Below are positions 27,948-36,048 of a DNA stretch of 36,048 nt, in pieces (position 1 is the first letter of the stretch; every line of letters starts with the position of its first letter). Under the pieces are notes generated by a model, which saw only the letters and a list, made by a program, of their open reading frames with translations, was not told where the DNA came from and made no database searches. A program made the position numbers and the translations under genes. The stretch comes from Corallochytrium limacisporum (lineage: Eukaryota; Opisthokonta), in contig PDIP01000046.1 in NCBI GenBank assembly GCA_002811645.1, positions 144,753 through 180,800 on the forward strand, read 5' to 3'.

Positions 27948-29354
27948 TCAACCCTGTATGATTTCAGTGGTGGAGTCAGGCCAATCCTTGTTACGGCCGG
28001 TGAAGCGGTTATTCCACTTGCGAGACGGGTTCTGTTCGATCATGGCTTGAAGCTCGGCTTTCATATCATCGCAACCCTGTTGTCCATCTTTGCATCCCTC
28101 AGCCACATTATACAGCAGCAAAGTCGCGGCGTAGGCATAGCCTTCTTGGTGTTTGCCCGGTTCCCCATACTGTGTCGAGCTTCCGGTACGGATCAAGCCG
28201 CCATCGGCAATGGCATCAATATAAATGGCACCGGGCAGTGAGTAAGTACCGGGGTCAGTGAAAGTATTGTAGAGGGCCTCTTGGGTGTAGAAATTGCGCA
28301 ACTGCTCAATAAGCAGTAGGCTCTCCGGGCAGAACAACTTCCACAACTTTGGAACGTCAAATTGTTTAGAACACAGATGCCGCTCCAAAACTCTGGCCTT
28401 ACCCTTAGGAAGGTAGTGTACATACAACTGGTTCTTCAGGGCATTGCCAGGGGGATCCTCAGCCATGGACAACAAGTAGAGCGTATCGTTTTCCTTATTT
28501 TGGGCACGGATTTTAGAGGCGTTCTCATAGATTCCATTCAGTTCAGAAACCATGCCTGGAATGTCGTCAAGATTGTGGTTCAGTACGGTATTGTCAACAT
28601 GCGCGCAGGCATCATAGGCCCGGTCGTCGGAGTTCGTAAACTGTTCCCAGTTCGAGGCGTAAAATACAACCCGCGGACCGTCTGCGGTTAGCTCAGCGAT
28701 TGAAGTAGTCTTAAGCGGCTGCGCGGCGGTATTGACTACCATATTGCCGAATACATCCAATATGTCATTCCACTGTTGCTGTTGTATCTCGGTGGTAGTA
28801 CCCGGGTACTGATCTGTGCCATTTTTACACAAATTGCCGTGTTGGGACAACGTAATCAAAACCACTTCTTGCGGGTGGTCGTTCATCCACTCCTTAATTT
28901 CCGTGAAGTACGTGGAGGTGGGATTGTTGGTTTCCACCATATGTATACCATACCAATCCCATTCGTTAGGATTTTGATTATTGTCACCTGGACCGGTGGA
29001 ATAGGTCATGCGGAAGTCGATATATCGCACGCCATTGTCTAGCTGCTGCGTCACGCTCAGGGCTTGGGTCTGAGATTGGTCACGTACCCAGTTTCCAAGG
29101 TTATCTAGAGGAAATTTACTTTGCAGCTCATGGATAAGATCCGAAAGTTCAGTGGGCATGTCATAGCCATCGTCAGACTCGTATGCGGACAAATCATAGG
29201 TTAGAGTGTCGTGCGAGCCAGGAATGGACAAGTCCAGCATACTAAGATTCCCAATGTACGGTTTCAGTTGCCCCATCCAATTCCCCAGGTCAAGGTCTCC
29301 CAGCACTGTAGTTGCGAGGAATGCAAACAATGCAATAATGCAGAAAGGCCTCAT
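27948..29354 (-). CDS. Secreted PI-PLC X-domain phospholipase-like protein
   Basis: A 468-residue protein from the ATG at 29352-29354, with a clear signal peptide (FCIIALFAFLATTVLG, 4-19). The mature part is a phosphatidylinositol-specific phospholipase C X-type TIM barrel. SIPGSHDTLTYD carries the first catalytic His (His48), VTQQLDNGVRYIDFRM (101-116) has the conserved Asp/Arg strand, and WYGIHMVE carries the second His (His138), followed by FTEIKEWMNDHPQEVVLITL, typical of bacterial-type PI-PLC and the PLCXD family. It has no Y, C2, EF-hand or PH domain, so it is not a classical signalling PLC. Expected activity: cleavage of phosphatidylinositol or GPI lipids outside the cell or in the secretory pathway; in some family members activity is not shown. 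Several N-glycosylation sequons (NGT, NLS, NAS) fit secretion. No GPI signal or C-terminal helix is visible. A TATTTAAA element (29492-29499, minus strand) may be its promoter. Confidence 0.85.
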   Translation of the reverse strand: MRPFCIIALFAFLATTVLGDLDLGNWMGQLKPYIGNLSMLDLSIPGSHDTLTYDLSAYESDDGYDMPTELSDLIHELQSKFPLDNLGNWVRDQSQTQALSVTQQLDNGVRYIDFRMTYSTGPGDNNQNPNEWDWYGIHMVETNNPTSTYFTEIKEWMNDHPQEVVLITLSQHGNLCKNGTDQYPGTTTEIQQQQWNDILDVFGNMVVNTAAQPLKTTSIAELTADGPRVVFYASNWEQFTNSDDRAYDACAHVDNTVLNHNLDDIPGMVSELNGIYENASKIRAQNKENDTLYLLSMAEDPPGNALKNQLYVHYLPKGKARVLERHLCSKQFDVPKLWKLFCPESLLLIEQLRNFYTQEALYNTFTDPGTYSLPGAIYIDAIADGGLIRTGSSTQYGEPGKHQEGYAYAATLLLYNVAEGCKDGQQGCDDMKAELQAMIEQNPSRKWNNRFTGRNKDWPDSTTEIIQG

Positions 29355-29491
29355 TTTAGTGAGGAGTGCGTTTGCTACGTTGTTCAAACCTGTATCGTGA
29401 ATGTTCAGCTTCTCGCACTGGAGTCAGCGGGTGATTCTGGTGTTGATACTAAGATTCCCATTTGCGTTCTTAGTTCGGAGAGTTTGAGTAA

Positions 29492-29499
29492 TTTAAATA
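29492..29499 (-). promoter_or_regulatory. TATA-like element upstream of the PI-PLC gene
   Basis: GTATTTAAAT on the minus strand, about 140 nt before the ATG, with the same core as the element upstream of amidase 2. Confidence 0.35.
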
Positions 29500-30139
29500 C
29501 CAGCAAGATCGATTAAATCCAACTATAGAAACTGGTGCAGAGTTGGAGGCCACAATGTCTCTTACCAGTTTGCTGCCGCGGCTGCGCTGGATTGCCGCTG
29601 GGAGAGTGCTTTCCCCCTTTTTCTCTCGTCCCCCTCTCACTTTGTCTGCACACTTTCCCCGGGGCCGATTGCACCGCTGTTTGCGCGGAACCGAAGTGTC
29701 ACAGGAAACCAGTGGTGCGTGCGCAGCGGAGAAGAGTGTATCGCTTTGCTTCGCACACGGGGCCTAAGAGAAAAAAATGGCTTTTGGTGCAAGAGTGGGC
29801 ACCTGCTACCATTACGAGCCCTCAACTGGGGAACCCGTAGTCCGAAGAAATTGGCCCGCAAGGGAGGGGGAGGACGCGCATGTGTGGCAGTGAGGTATTT
29901 TTTTTTTCGCTTTGGTCCTCAACACGGCGGCCCAGGCCCTGTGGTACCACTGCCGCCTGATTTGCTGATGTTGAAAAATCACTTGCAAGGGAGTGGTATG
30001 TTAACAGTTTCTGCTGTTGATCTCGCGGAGTACACGGTGCGTGGAAATTGATAGTGGGTTGGTACTCGATAATGAAAGCATCGGACACAATTCAAAGGCA
30101 GGTTCACCTATCCGTCAACCAATTACGATGAAATTGTAA

Positions 30140-30512
30140 GATTCAGCCCAGTCCAACGGACACGGTTTATATGGAAAAGGCGGTCCGCTATGTAGAATCG
30201 GTTGCGCTCGATATGTGATCGTGGTTCTCTGTGCCGCAATTGTCTTTCCAGTAGTACATCTCTAAGACTGTAATGACCGATAAAACACATCCAGAGCGTG
30301 CAGCATGGTCTGAAATAAGGACAACATGATTTAGAGCGCACCGACGAACAAACCACTTCGCCGTCGTGCTCAACTTATTCCGACGGTTTGTCAAATTGCA
30401 ATACCTAAGTGACTACCCACCGCCATATTCGCAAATCAACAACGAAGGAGATTACCATCAAAGGGGGGTTATCAAAGTGTGTCAGCGTTCCGTGGCAGTG
30501 GCCCACAAATGA
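30140..30512 (+). pseudogene. Copy 1 of a decayed repeat, possible transposase HTH remnant
   Basis: First unit of a divergent direct repeat of about 373 bp. In one plus-strand frame it reads YMEKAVRYVESVALDM, then a stop, then FSVPQLSFQ. In copy 2 the same frame reads YKEKAVRFVESVTLCM then FSVPQLSFQ, and most differences fall in third codon positions, a sign of former coding. The pattern (EKAV..V.S ... F.VP...) recalls the psq-type helix-turn-helix at the N-terminus of pogo/Tigger transposases. In-frame stops show it is dead. The family assignment is tentative. Confidence 0.35.
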
Positions 30513-30513
30513 A

Positions 30514-30905
30514 GGATTCAGCACACAGTTCGATTTATAAGGAAAAGGCCGTCCGTTTTGTCGAATCCGTTACGCTTTGTATGTGGGGGTTCTCTGTGCC
30601 GCAATTGTCTTTCCAGTAGTAGTCCATCTCTAAGACTTTAATCAGGGGACCCACAAAATACACGCAGAGCGTGAAGCATGGTTTGAAATCAGGAAAACAT
30701 GATGAAGAGCACACCAACCAGTAAACCTCTTCGCCGCCGCGCTCAATTTACTACGACGGCTCCTCAAATTGGAATACCTAAGTGACTACACACCGCCATA
30801 TTCGCAAATCAACAACGAAAAAGATTGCCATCAAGGGGTTTATCGTTGTGCCAAAGCTACGTCAGCGTTTTGTGCCAGGGGCCCGCAAACCCGGAACCGC
30901 ACACC
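30514..30905 (+). pseudogene. Copy 2 of the decayed repeat, possible transposase HTH remnant
   Basis: Second unit, directly adjacent to copy 1 and collinear with it from GATTCAGC to the GTCAGCGTT...CCGCAAA end. The longest shared blocks are GTTCTCTGTGCCGCAATTGT and a CGCCATATTCGCAAATCAAC stretch. Stops interrupt the coding-like frame at about 30618-30623. Confidence 0.35.
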
Positions 30906-32464
30906 ACAAAAATCGGACAAAGTAGCGTAATTTACATGAGTTCGGGTGATTTGTCAGAAGCCCCAGCTCTCTCTCACAGTGTTTCAGTTTCCTATTGGCG
31001 GCTCGCGGCCCACCGGTTCTGCCATATAACCCCATGGTACCGTTTATATACTGCAACCAATTGTCTCGAGAGCGCGAGAATCCAACCACAAAGTCTGCAC
31101 AGAAAACATTCGCGGGGTAATTCTACACATGTGCATGCAAGCCCTGTTCGCTTGTTTGGTCTTAGGTCCTATCTCATTTTGGAAGGCATCCTCCTTGGTT
31201 ACGTAGGTAGTACCCTTCGGCAACATATCCCTAGCTTGTTTTCAGTTGATTGAAGAAAAATCCTTAAGATGCGGACACGAGCCAGTTCGTAGTGGCCGCA
31301 CTATCGGCAGGGCGAACTGAGTATCTGAGACTTTTTGTTTGTGTTTACAAAAATAGAGAAGGGGAGGTGGGGGGATTGGGAAGTGGACAGCGAACAATAA
31401 AAATATACGGCAATTTTTGAAATCTGTGTGGTCTAGCTGTGCCACCCCCTAAACCCTTGTAAGGGTAAGCGCCCTCGGAGTCCCTGTGTACGTTGGGTAT
31501 TGTTTTCGGCCCACTTCCAACACCCGGCCCGTCGCACCCCGGAAGGGTTCTAATTTAGCAGCGCAAGGTGGGTCCTTTCTTTCCCGTCAGGTCTGACTGC
31601 ATAACTGGTTTGCACCGGCGGCGGTCCGAACGGCTCAGTGCACTCAAGTACCGAGACGAGCCTGCGGAATGGGGTCCGCTGGGCTCGCATGTTCCCATTT
31701 TCCCTACCAACCTCTCTAACCAGCCAGGACATCACAAGGATATGCCACAACGACCGGCCTGGGTCACATCCATAGACAGCGAAGTTTGGATGGGTTGTGG
31801 AACCTTTTTTCTTCACTGTCTAGGGTCTTTGGGTGTACGTGGAACGCGTCTGTAATATATGGTGAAGGCCTTCTTTCGGGTGAAAGGGGAGGGGAAGAGG
31901 GAATACGCCTGCTACTCTGCACAGAGAGAAAGCTGCGTGGAGTCCCTGCTTCCACAAATCCGCCCCCGAATGCCAGAGAATACCACCGTCCTTATCTTGT
32001 CGCATGGAATTGAATAAAATGAGTACAATAGTACCACTACTGAAAGAGATTTTCGTGCCCTGGGAGAGTTAGAGAAAGATATCCCTGGCGATCGAGATAG
32101 CACATCGTGCGCACTCCTGATCCTGGGGCAGATCCCATTTTTGCTTGGATCCACATTCCCCGTGTAGTTTTGGCGCGGAGGTCAAATCAGTTAGTTGCTC
32201 TCGAGGAAATGATTACTGATCAACACTGTTGGACAGCAGACAATACCATCCAAGCACATGCCGAGTATCTCACAAGAACGGTTCCATGCAGACAGAGAAA
32301 GGATACCACAGTACGCTCGTCTGTATCACACTCCCTTACCATTCATGCTTTGCCCCTTCCTGCAACTATTCTTACCTAAGGCGGGTCGATCATTTAGTAT
32401 GGTTCTTGTCTACACGTTTCACGAGATTGCCAACTAAGGACACTCAGAAAAAGAGCCTCTAAGG

Positions 32465-32471
32465 TATATAG
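32465..32471 (+). promoter_or_regulatory. TATA-like element upstream of the TSP3 gene
   Basis: TATATAG, about 140 nt upstream of the ATG at 32608. Motif and position are the only evidence. Confidence 0.25.
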
Positions 32472-32607
32472 AGATTGTGCTATAACCTACCACACAGGGA
32501 AGACCTGAGATCACACCATGCTGATTCGCCAACAGCACAGCCAGGTACACAAGAGCACAAAATCCTGTGTGGGTGCGAGTGTGTAAATTTGTCAGCAGAA
32601 TAGCAAA

Positions 32608-35604
32608 ATGCCAAGCTACAAAATGATTTTTGGAGCCGCTGCGGTCCTTATTGGGATTCAGGATGTTTTGGCACAGGATACCGGGCCGGTAAATCCGATT
32701 CGTGTGGACCAGCGCTGTCTAGTGATTCAGCGGTCCAACAATTCAAACAGCAAATGGCTGCACTTCCCAACACCGGAAAGTTTCATTGCAGACATCGATG
32801 GCACTGGTATTCCCTACGATGTGTATGTATATACGGCTGATGGATCAGCCTACCTGTGGACACAGGACTTCACCGACGACAGAAGTGGTGAGCCCTTTGC
32901 CGGTGTACGGAATTGGGAGTACCTTCCCGAAGTGAACCTGACCACATATTTGGAAGTGGAAGCAAACCACGGCCGCTACAGCTGTATTTTTAAGACCCCA
33001 ACAATCTTCTTTGTGGGTTGTGGTGACAACCAACGATGCACTGGGGAGGTGGACTTTGACGCTCATGCACGTCACCACGATGGCTTGCTGGCATATCGGG
33101 CCAAATACCAAGCTCGTTGGGTGCACATGGGATGCATCTGGCAAACTGGTGTAACTTGTGAAGAAGCAGCGACGGTGGAGCAGCTAAGAAGCGTTGTTAT
33201 GACCGACTACGGCCATGATGAGGTGGCTCTGGGTATGATTGATAAGGACATGGAACCATGGGATTTCGCTACCTACGCAACTCCATTCATCACCCCAGCA
33301 GTTCTGGATCCCGATCTGGATGCAGAACCAATCCTGGTCAACACAGAAGGTCAGATCTTGGCTCACATGCTGAATCGGGAAGTATGGTTCAATAGCCAGA
33401 TCGTGCGAGTACAGGAATTGTATCTGAACGGCGTCTTCCCTCCCTTCGTCCACGACAGCATTGTACTTTCCTGGGGTGTCTGGCTACAATGGGCGCTTGA
33501 CGGCTGGATGGTCCAGGGTGTGCGCCGTGTTCACATTTTCCAGTTTGCTTGGTACTATGATGACTGGCCAAACCATTTGAAATACCAAGACAAGTTCAGT
33601 GATCAGAATATGCAGCGTTTGACTGACATGCTACAGTTCCGCCACGTAGATGGCGAGGACCGAAACTGCTACAATGTTCGTGAAGTATATTTTGAAGATG
33701 GTGTTCGCAAACGCGGAAACTTCTATGAACCCTGTGAAGACGTTGACATGGTGTACAATGCTGAGAATCAGCCCACTACCTACGACCCGGACCAGCTCAA
33801 CCAGCCCATGTCCTTTGTGGATTTCCGCACATGCAATGTGACCGGGACCATGGTGTATGAAGACCCATCAGAGTCTGGTTATGTAAACCGCCAGCTGAAG
33901 TACGGCCTGGAGATCAGTGTCAACCCAAGCCCCACTAATGTGGCTCGCTGCAAGTTCGTTCCCGTCACCAATTTGGGTCGTTTTCTGCCAGACGTTGAGG
34001 GAACTTTGGCATTGTCTGAAAACAAAGATCTCTATACCACCAACTACGGTTTTGATAAAACCACATGGATGCCCGCTCCAGCATCAGGCACCACGCACAC
34101 TCTCTACTCAGATCCTTCCAAGAGTCCCTGTTTGACCAGTGAGTGGAGTGAGGATTTCGTTGAGGGCGCCTGCCCTGATGTTTGTGACAATCTCCTCGTT
34201 CGAACGCGGATCCGGACCATTACCAATAAGGGTAACGGTGAGTGTCCAGAGCTTGAGAAAGAGGAGGAGTGTCCGGAACCCCCTCACTGCACAGACTTTG
34301 ACCTCGATGATGTGCAAAACGATGAGGATAATTGTCCCAGTGTACCCAACCCTGAACAAGATGATTGGAACAACAATGGTGTTGGTGATGCCTGTGATGA
34401 CGCTGACGACGACGGTGTAATGGACGATGAGGACAACTGTGTCAATGTGGCAAATGTGGACCAAGCTGACTACGATGATGATGGGGTGGGTGATGCATGC
34501 GATGATACTGACGAAGATGGCATCATGGACGACGAAGATAATTGTGTCAATGTGGCAAATGCAGATCAAGCTGACTACAACGATGACGGAGTGGGTGATG
34601 TTTGCGACGATACTGACGAGGACGGCGTCATGGACGATGAGGACAACTGTTTCAACGTGACAAATACAGACCAAGCCGACTACAACGATGATGGAGTCGG
34701 CGATGCCTGCGACGATTCTGACGAAGATGGCATCATGGACGACGAAGATAATTGTGTCAATGTGGCAAATGCAGATCAAGCTGACTACAACGATGACGGA
34801 GTGGGTGATGTTTGCGACGATACTGACGAGGACGGCGTCATGGACGATGAGGACAACTGTTTCAACGTGACAAATACAGACCAAGCCGACTACAACGATG
34901 ATGGAGTCGGCGATGCCTGCGACGATTCTGACGAAGATGGCATCATGGACGACGAAGATAATTGTGTCAATGTGGCAAATGCAGATCAAGCTGACTACAA
35001 CGATGACGGAGTGGGTGATGTTTGCGACGATACTGACGAGGATGGCGTCATGGACGATGAGGACAACTGTGTCAATGTGGCAAATGTGAACCAAACTGAC
35101 TACGATGATGATGGAGTGGGTGATGCCTGCGACGATTCTGACGATGATGGAGTCATGGATAACGAGGACAATTGTTCTGACGTATTCAACCCGGATCAGG
35201 CTGACTACGACGAGGATGGATTGGGTGATGTCTGCGATGAAACTGACGGACATGGCCCAGAGGATGGGGTGGGTTTCGAGACTGAGGATGAAGTATCTAC
35301 GGGGTCGCCCGAGACCCCTACAATTTTTCCCACCAACAATAATCAGAATCTTGGTGGTGACACCCGCGGGACTCCGTCAATCGACGGTGAAGACACCTCA
35401 GATGGCGGAGCCGGTGACCTCCAGGGTACTGGAGACAATGGAGGCAGCGGAAGCGGTGAGAATCAGGCAATTCTCATCGGCAGTATTGTCGGTGGTGTGG
35501 CAATTCTGTGTTTAATTGTTTTGAGTATCACAATCTGTAAACGAACTGGGCCGTCTGATGTCGAGTCCAACACTGACTCAAACCTTGAATCAAATGTGGT
35601 CTAG
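32608..35604 (+). CDS. Type I membrane protein: novel ectodomain, TSP1-like module, nine TSP3 repeats
   Basis: A 998-residue cell-surface protein. Signal peptide 1-22 (ends VLAQ). Residues 23 to about 505 form a Cys/Trp/Tyr-rich ectodomain I do not recognise, with an aromatic core (LSWGVWLQWALDGW, FQFAWYYDDWP) and N-glycosylation sites. Residues about 508-560 resemble a thrombospondin type 1 repeat (SEWSE, then CPDVC, RTRIRT and ECPELEKEEECPE). From about 564 to 880 there are nine thrombospondin type 3 repeats of about 35 residues with the D-D-G-V-MDDEDNC and DQADY-DDGVGDACDD calcium-binding pattern. A Gly/Ser/Thr linker leads to a transmembrane helix (about 953-977, AILIGSIVGGVAILCLIVLS) and a short cytosolic tail. 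Expected role: calcium-stiffened stalk presenting the N-terminal domain, as in adhesion proteins; the binding partner is unknown. Repeats 3-7 are built from a 210-bp unit repeated exactly at DNA level, so copy number may vary between strains. Confidence 0.85.
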   Translation: MPSYKMIFGAAAVLIGIQDVLAQDTGPVNPIRVDQRCLVIQRSNNSNSKWLHFPTPESFIADIDGTGIPYDVYVYTADGSAYLWTQDFTDDRSGEPFAGVRNWEYLPEVNLTTYLEVEANHGRYSCIFKTPTIFFVGCGDNQRCTGEVDFDAHARHHDGLLAYRAKYQARWVHMGCIWQTGVTCEEAATVEQLRSVVMTDYGHDEVALGMIDKDMEPWDFATYATPFITPAVLDPDLDAEPILVNTEGQILAHMLNREVWFNSQIVRVQELYLNGVFPPFVHDSIVLSWGVWLQWALDGWMVQGVRRVHIFQFAWYYDDWPNHLKYQDKFSDQNMQRLTDMLQFRHVDGEDRNCYNVREVYFEDGVRKRGNFYEPCEDVDMVYNAENQPTTYDPDQLNQPMSFVDFRTCNVTGTMVYEDPSESGYVNRQLKYGLEISVNPSPTNVARCKFVPVTNLGRFLPDVEGTLALSENKDLYTTNYGFDKTTWMPAPASGTTHTLYSDPSKSPCLTSEWSEDFVEGACPDVCDNLLVRTRIRTITNKGNGECPELEKEEECPEPPHCTDFDLDDVQNDEDNCPSVPNPEQDDWNNNGVGDACDDADDDGVMDDEDNCVNVANVDQADYDDDGVGDACDDTDEDGIMDDEDNCVNVANADQADYNDDGVGDVCDDTDEDGVMDDEDNCFNVTNTDQADYNDDGVGDACDDSDEDGIMDDEDNCVNVANADQADYNDDGVGDVCDDTDEDGVMDDEDNCFNVTNTDQADYNDDGVGDACDDSDEDGIMDDEDNCVNVANADQADYNDDGVGDVCDDTDEDGVMDDEDNCVNVANVNQTDYDDDGVGDACDDSDDDGVMDNEDNCSDVFNPDQADYDEDGLGDVCDETDGHGPEDGVGFETEDEVSTGSPETPTIFPTNNNQNLGGDTRGTPSIDGEDTSDGGAGDLQGTGDNGGSGSGENQAILIGSIVGGVAILCLIVLSITICKRTGPSDVESNTDSNLESNVV
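34509..35042 (+). repeat. 210-bp perfect tandem repeat inside the TSP3 coding region
   Basis: Positions 34509-34718 and 34719-34928 are identical, and 34929-35042 matches the first 114 nt of a third unit before diverging. One unit encodes two TSP3 repeats (70 residues), so gain or loss keeps the frame. Confidence 0.92.
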
Positions 35605-36048
35605 GGCAAAAGACAAAATGAGGAAACAATTAAAGAAACCCATAGACCGAACTGCATACAAACACTCAAAGGTCGATGGGAGCAAATTCCTCTACATGAT
35701 ATGGAGCTGAGCCTTCACCCTTTTAACCCAACGAACAGGACAGTCCAGCCCAACAGAATATTTTCCTTGTAAGCCGTTCTGCTGTTTTTTGTTTCGAGGG
35801 CATTCAATTCTGTGCTCGATAGAATCGTACAGACGAGGAGTAGAATACTGCGATAGCGCACTTGCAGTCCGATCGGATCGTACTGACGTCGGTTAGGACA
35901 ATACGCGAGCGAAAAACAATACCACCCTCTGTCTCATAATATTAGGCCGACTCTACAAACATTGATTTCATTCGAATCCAGACCGCAGTGGCGGGAAATT
36001 TTTTGCGCGTTCAAACTCAGCGTAGCCGACTCTATCCGTGATCCAATT
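35605..36048. other. Right flank without a gene
   Basis: This is the 3' flank of the TSP3 gene followed by probable promoter sequence of a gene beyond the window. No canonical AATAAA is seen after the TSP3 stop; AATTAAAG at about 35627 is the nearest A-rich candidate. Confidence 0.4.
35990..36015. promoter_or_regulatory. E2F consensus site next to a CHR-like TTTGAA element
   Basis: GGCGGGAAA at 35990-35998 is a perfect E2F/DP consensus (TTTCCCGCC on the other strand). It is followed by TTTGCGCGTTCAAA at 36002-36015, which has a second GCGC core and TTTGAA, the CHR core. This E2F plus CHR pairing is typical of cell-cycle promoters in animals, so the next gene to the right may be cell-cycle regulated (inference). 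Confidence 0.35.

Larger units (their letters stand above)
29500..32607. other. 3.1-kb gene-free interval between divergent PI-PLC and TSP3 genes
   Basis: No intact gene is seen. The only structure found is the duplicated, decayed sequence at 30140-30905. Frames at 30825-31253 and 31568-31855 have no domains. A TATATAG element at 32465-32471 lies about 140 nt before the TSP3 gene ATG and could be its core promoter. Confidence 0.5.

Noticed and set aside
34300-35250. CRISPR-like regularly spaced repeats
   Set aside because: The 105/210-bp periodicity encodes TSP3 protein repeats in a eukaryotic gene; there are no unique spacers.
34108-35253. 381-codon open frame antisense to the TSP3 repeats
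   Set aside because: It is the complement of the Asp/Asn-rich repeats (GAC/GAT reads as Val/Ile), so the Val/Ile-His pattern is an artefact of repeat codon composition.
35967-35980. tRNA T-arm-like ATTCGAATCC
   Set aside because: No matching acceptor, D or anticodon stems are found around it.

Overview
The window is nuclear DNA of a eukaryote. Genes are single, widely spaced and on both strands, with no operons, Shine-Dalgarno sites or tRNA/rRNA genes. Several genes are followed by AATAAA signals, and the protein set is eukaryotic: a nibrin-like FHA-BRCT protein, an SLC35C2-type Golgi transporter, a PHTF membrane protein, a CH-DH-PH Rho exchange factor, FAAH-type amidases, and a TSP1/TSP3 surface protein. 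Ten of the eleven genes are uninterrupted reading frames; only the MAPEG gene needs an intron. The mix (Dbl-type RhoGEF with a long SH3-ligand tail, PHTF, nibrin, animal-like FAAH, thrombospondin type 3 repeats) fits a unicellular relative of animals or another amorphean protist with few introns. This is an inference from gene content, not a firm identification.

Layout. 1-1.05 kb: no supported gene. 1.05-1.64 kb (+): small MAPEG membrane protein. 2.35-4.37 kb (+): nibrin/NBS1-like protein, convergent with an SLC35C2-like transporter at 4.42-5.70 kb (-); their stop codons are only 55 bp apart. 6.6-9.33 kb (-): PHTF homologue. 9.33-12.0 kb: gene-free interval with many G/C homopolymers. 12.03-14.91 kb (+): CH-DH-PH RhoGEF with a proline-rich tail. 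14.9-16.9 kb: gene-free. 16.9-27.7 kb (+): three 608-residue fatty-acid-amide-hydrolase-like paralogues, with a bacterial-looking cysteine synthase gene between the first and second. 27.95-29.35 kb (-): secreted PI-PLC X-domain protein, convergent with the third amidase. 29.4-32.6 kb: gene-free, containing a duplicated and decayed sequence that looks like a transposase HTH remnant. 32.6-35.6 kb (+): type I membrane protein with an unrecognised ectodomain, a TSP1-like module, nine TSP3 calcium-binding repeats and a C-terminal transmembrane helix. The last 450 bp carry an E2F-like site.

How it fits together. The clearest local theme is lipid amide and phospholipid metabolism: three FAAH-type serine amidases beside a secreted phospholipase-C-like enzyme, with a MAPEG protein some 15 kb away. 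In eukaryotes such proximity may be chance; the amidases are related by tandem duplication and are still exchanging sequence. Copies 2 and 3 are identical for 590 nt starting exactly at the ATG, then diverge, then become identical again in patches, which is a gene-conversion mosaic. The other genes (DNA repair, sugar transport, Rho signalling, adhesion) look like independent housekeeping or cell-surface genes.
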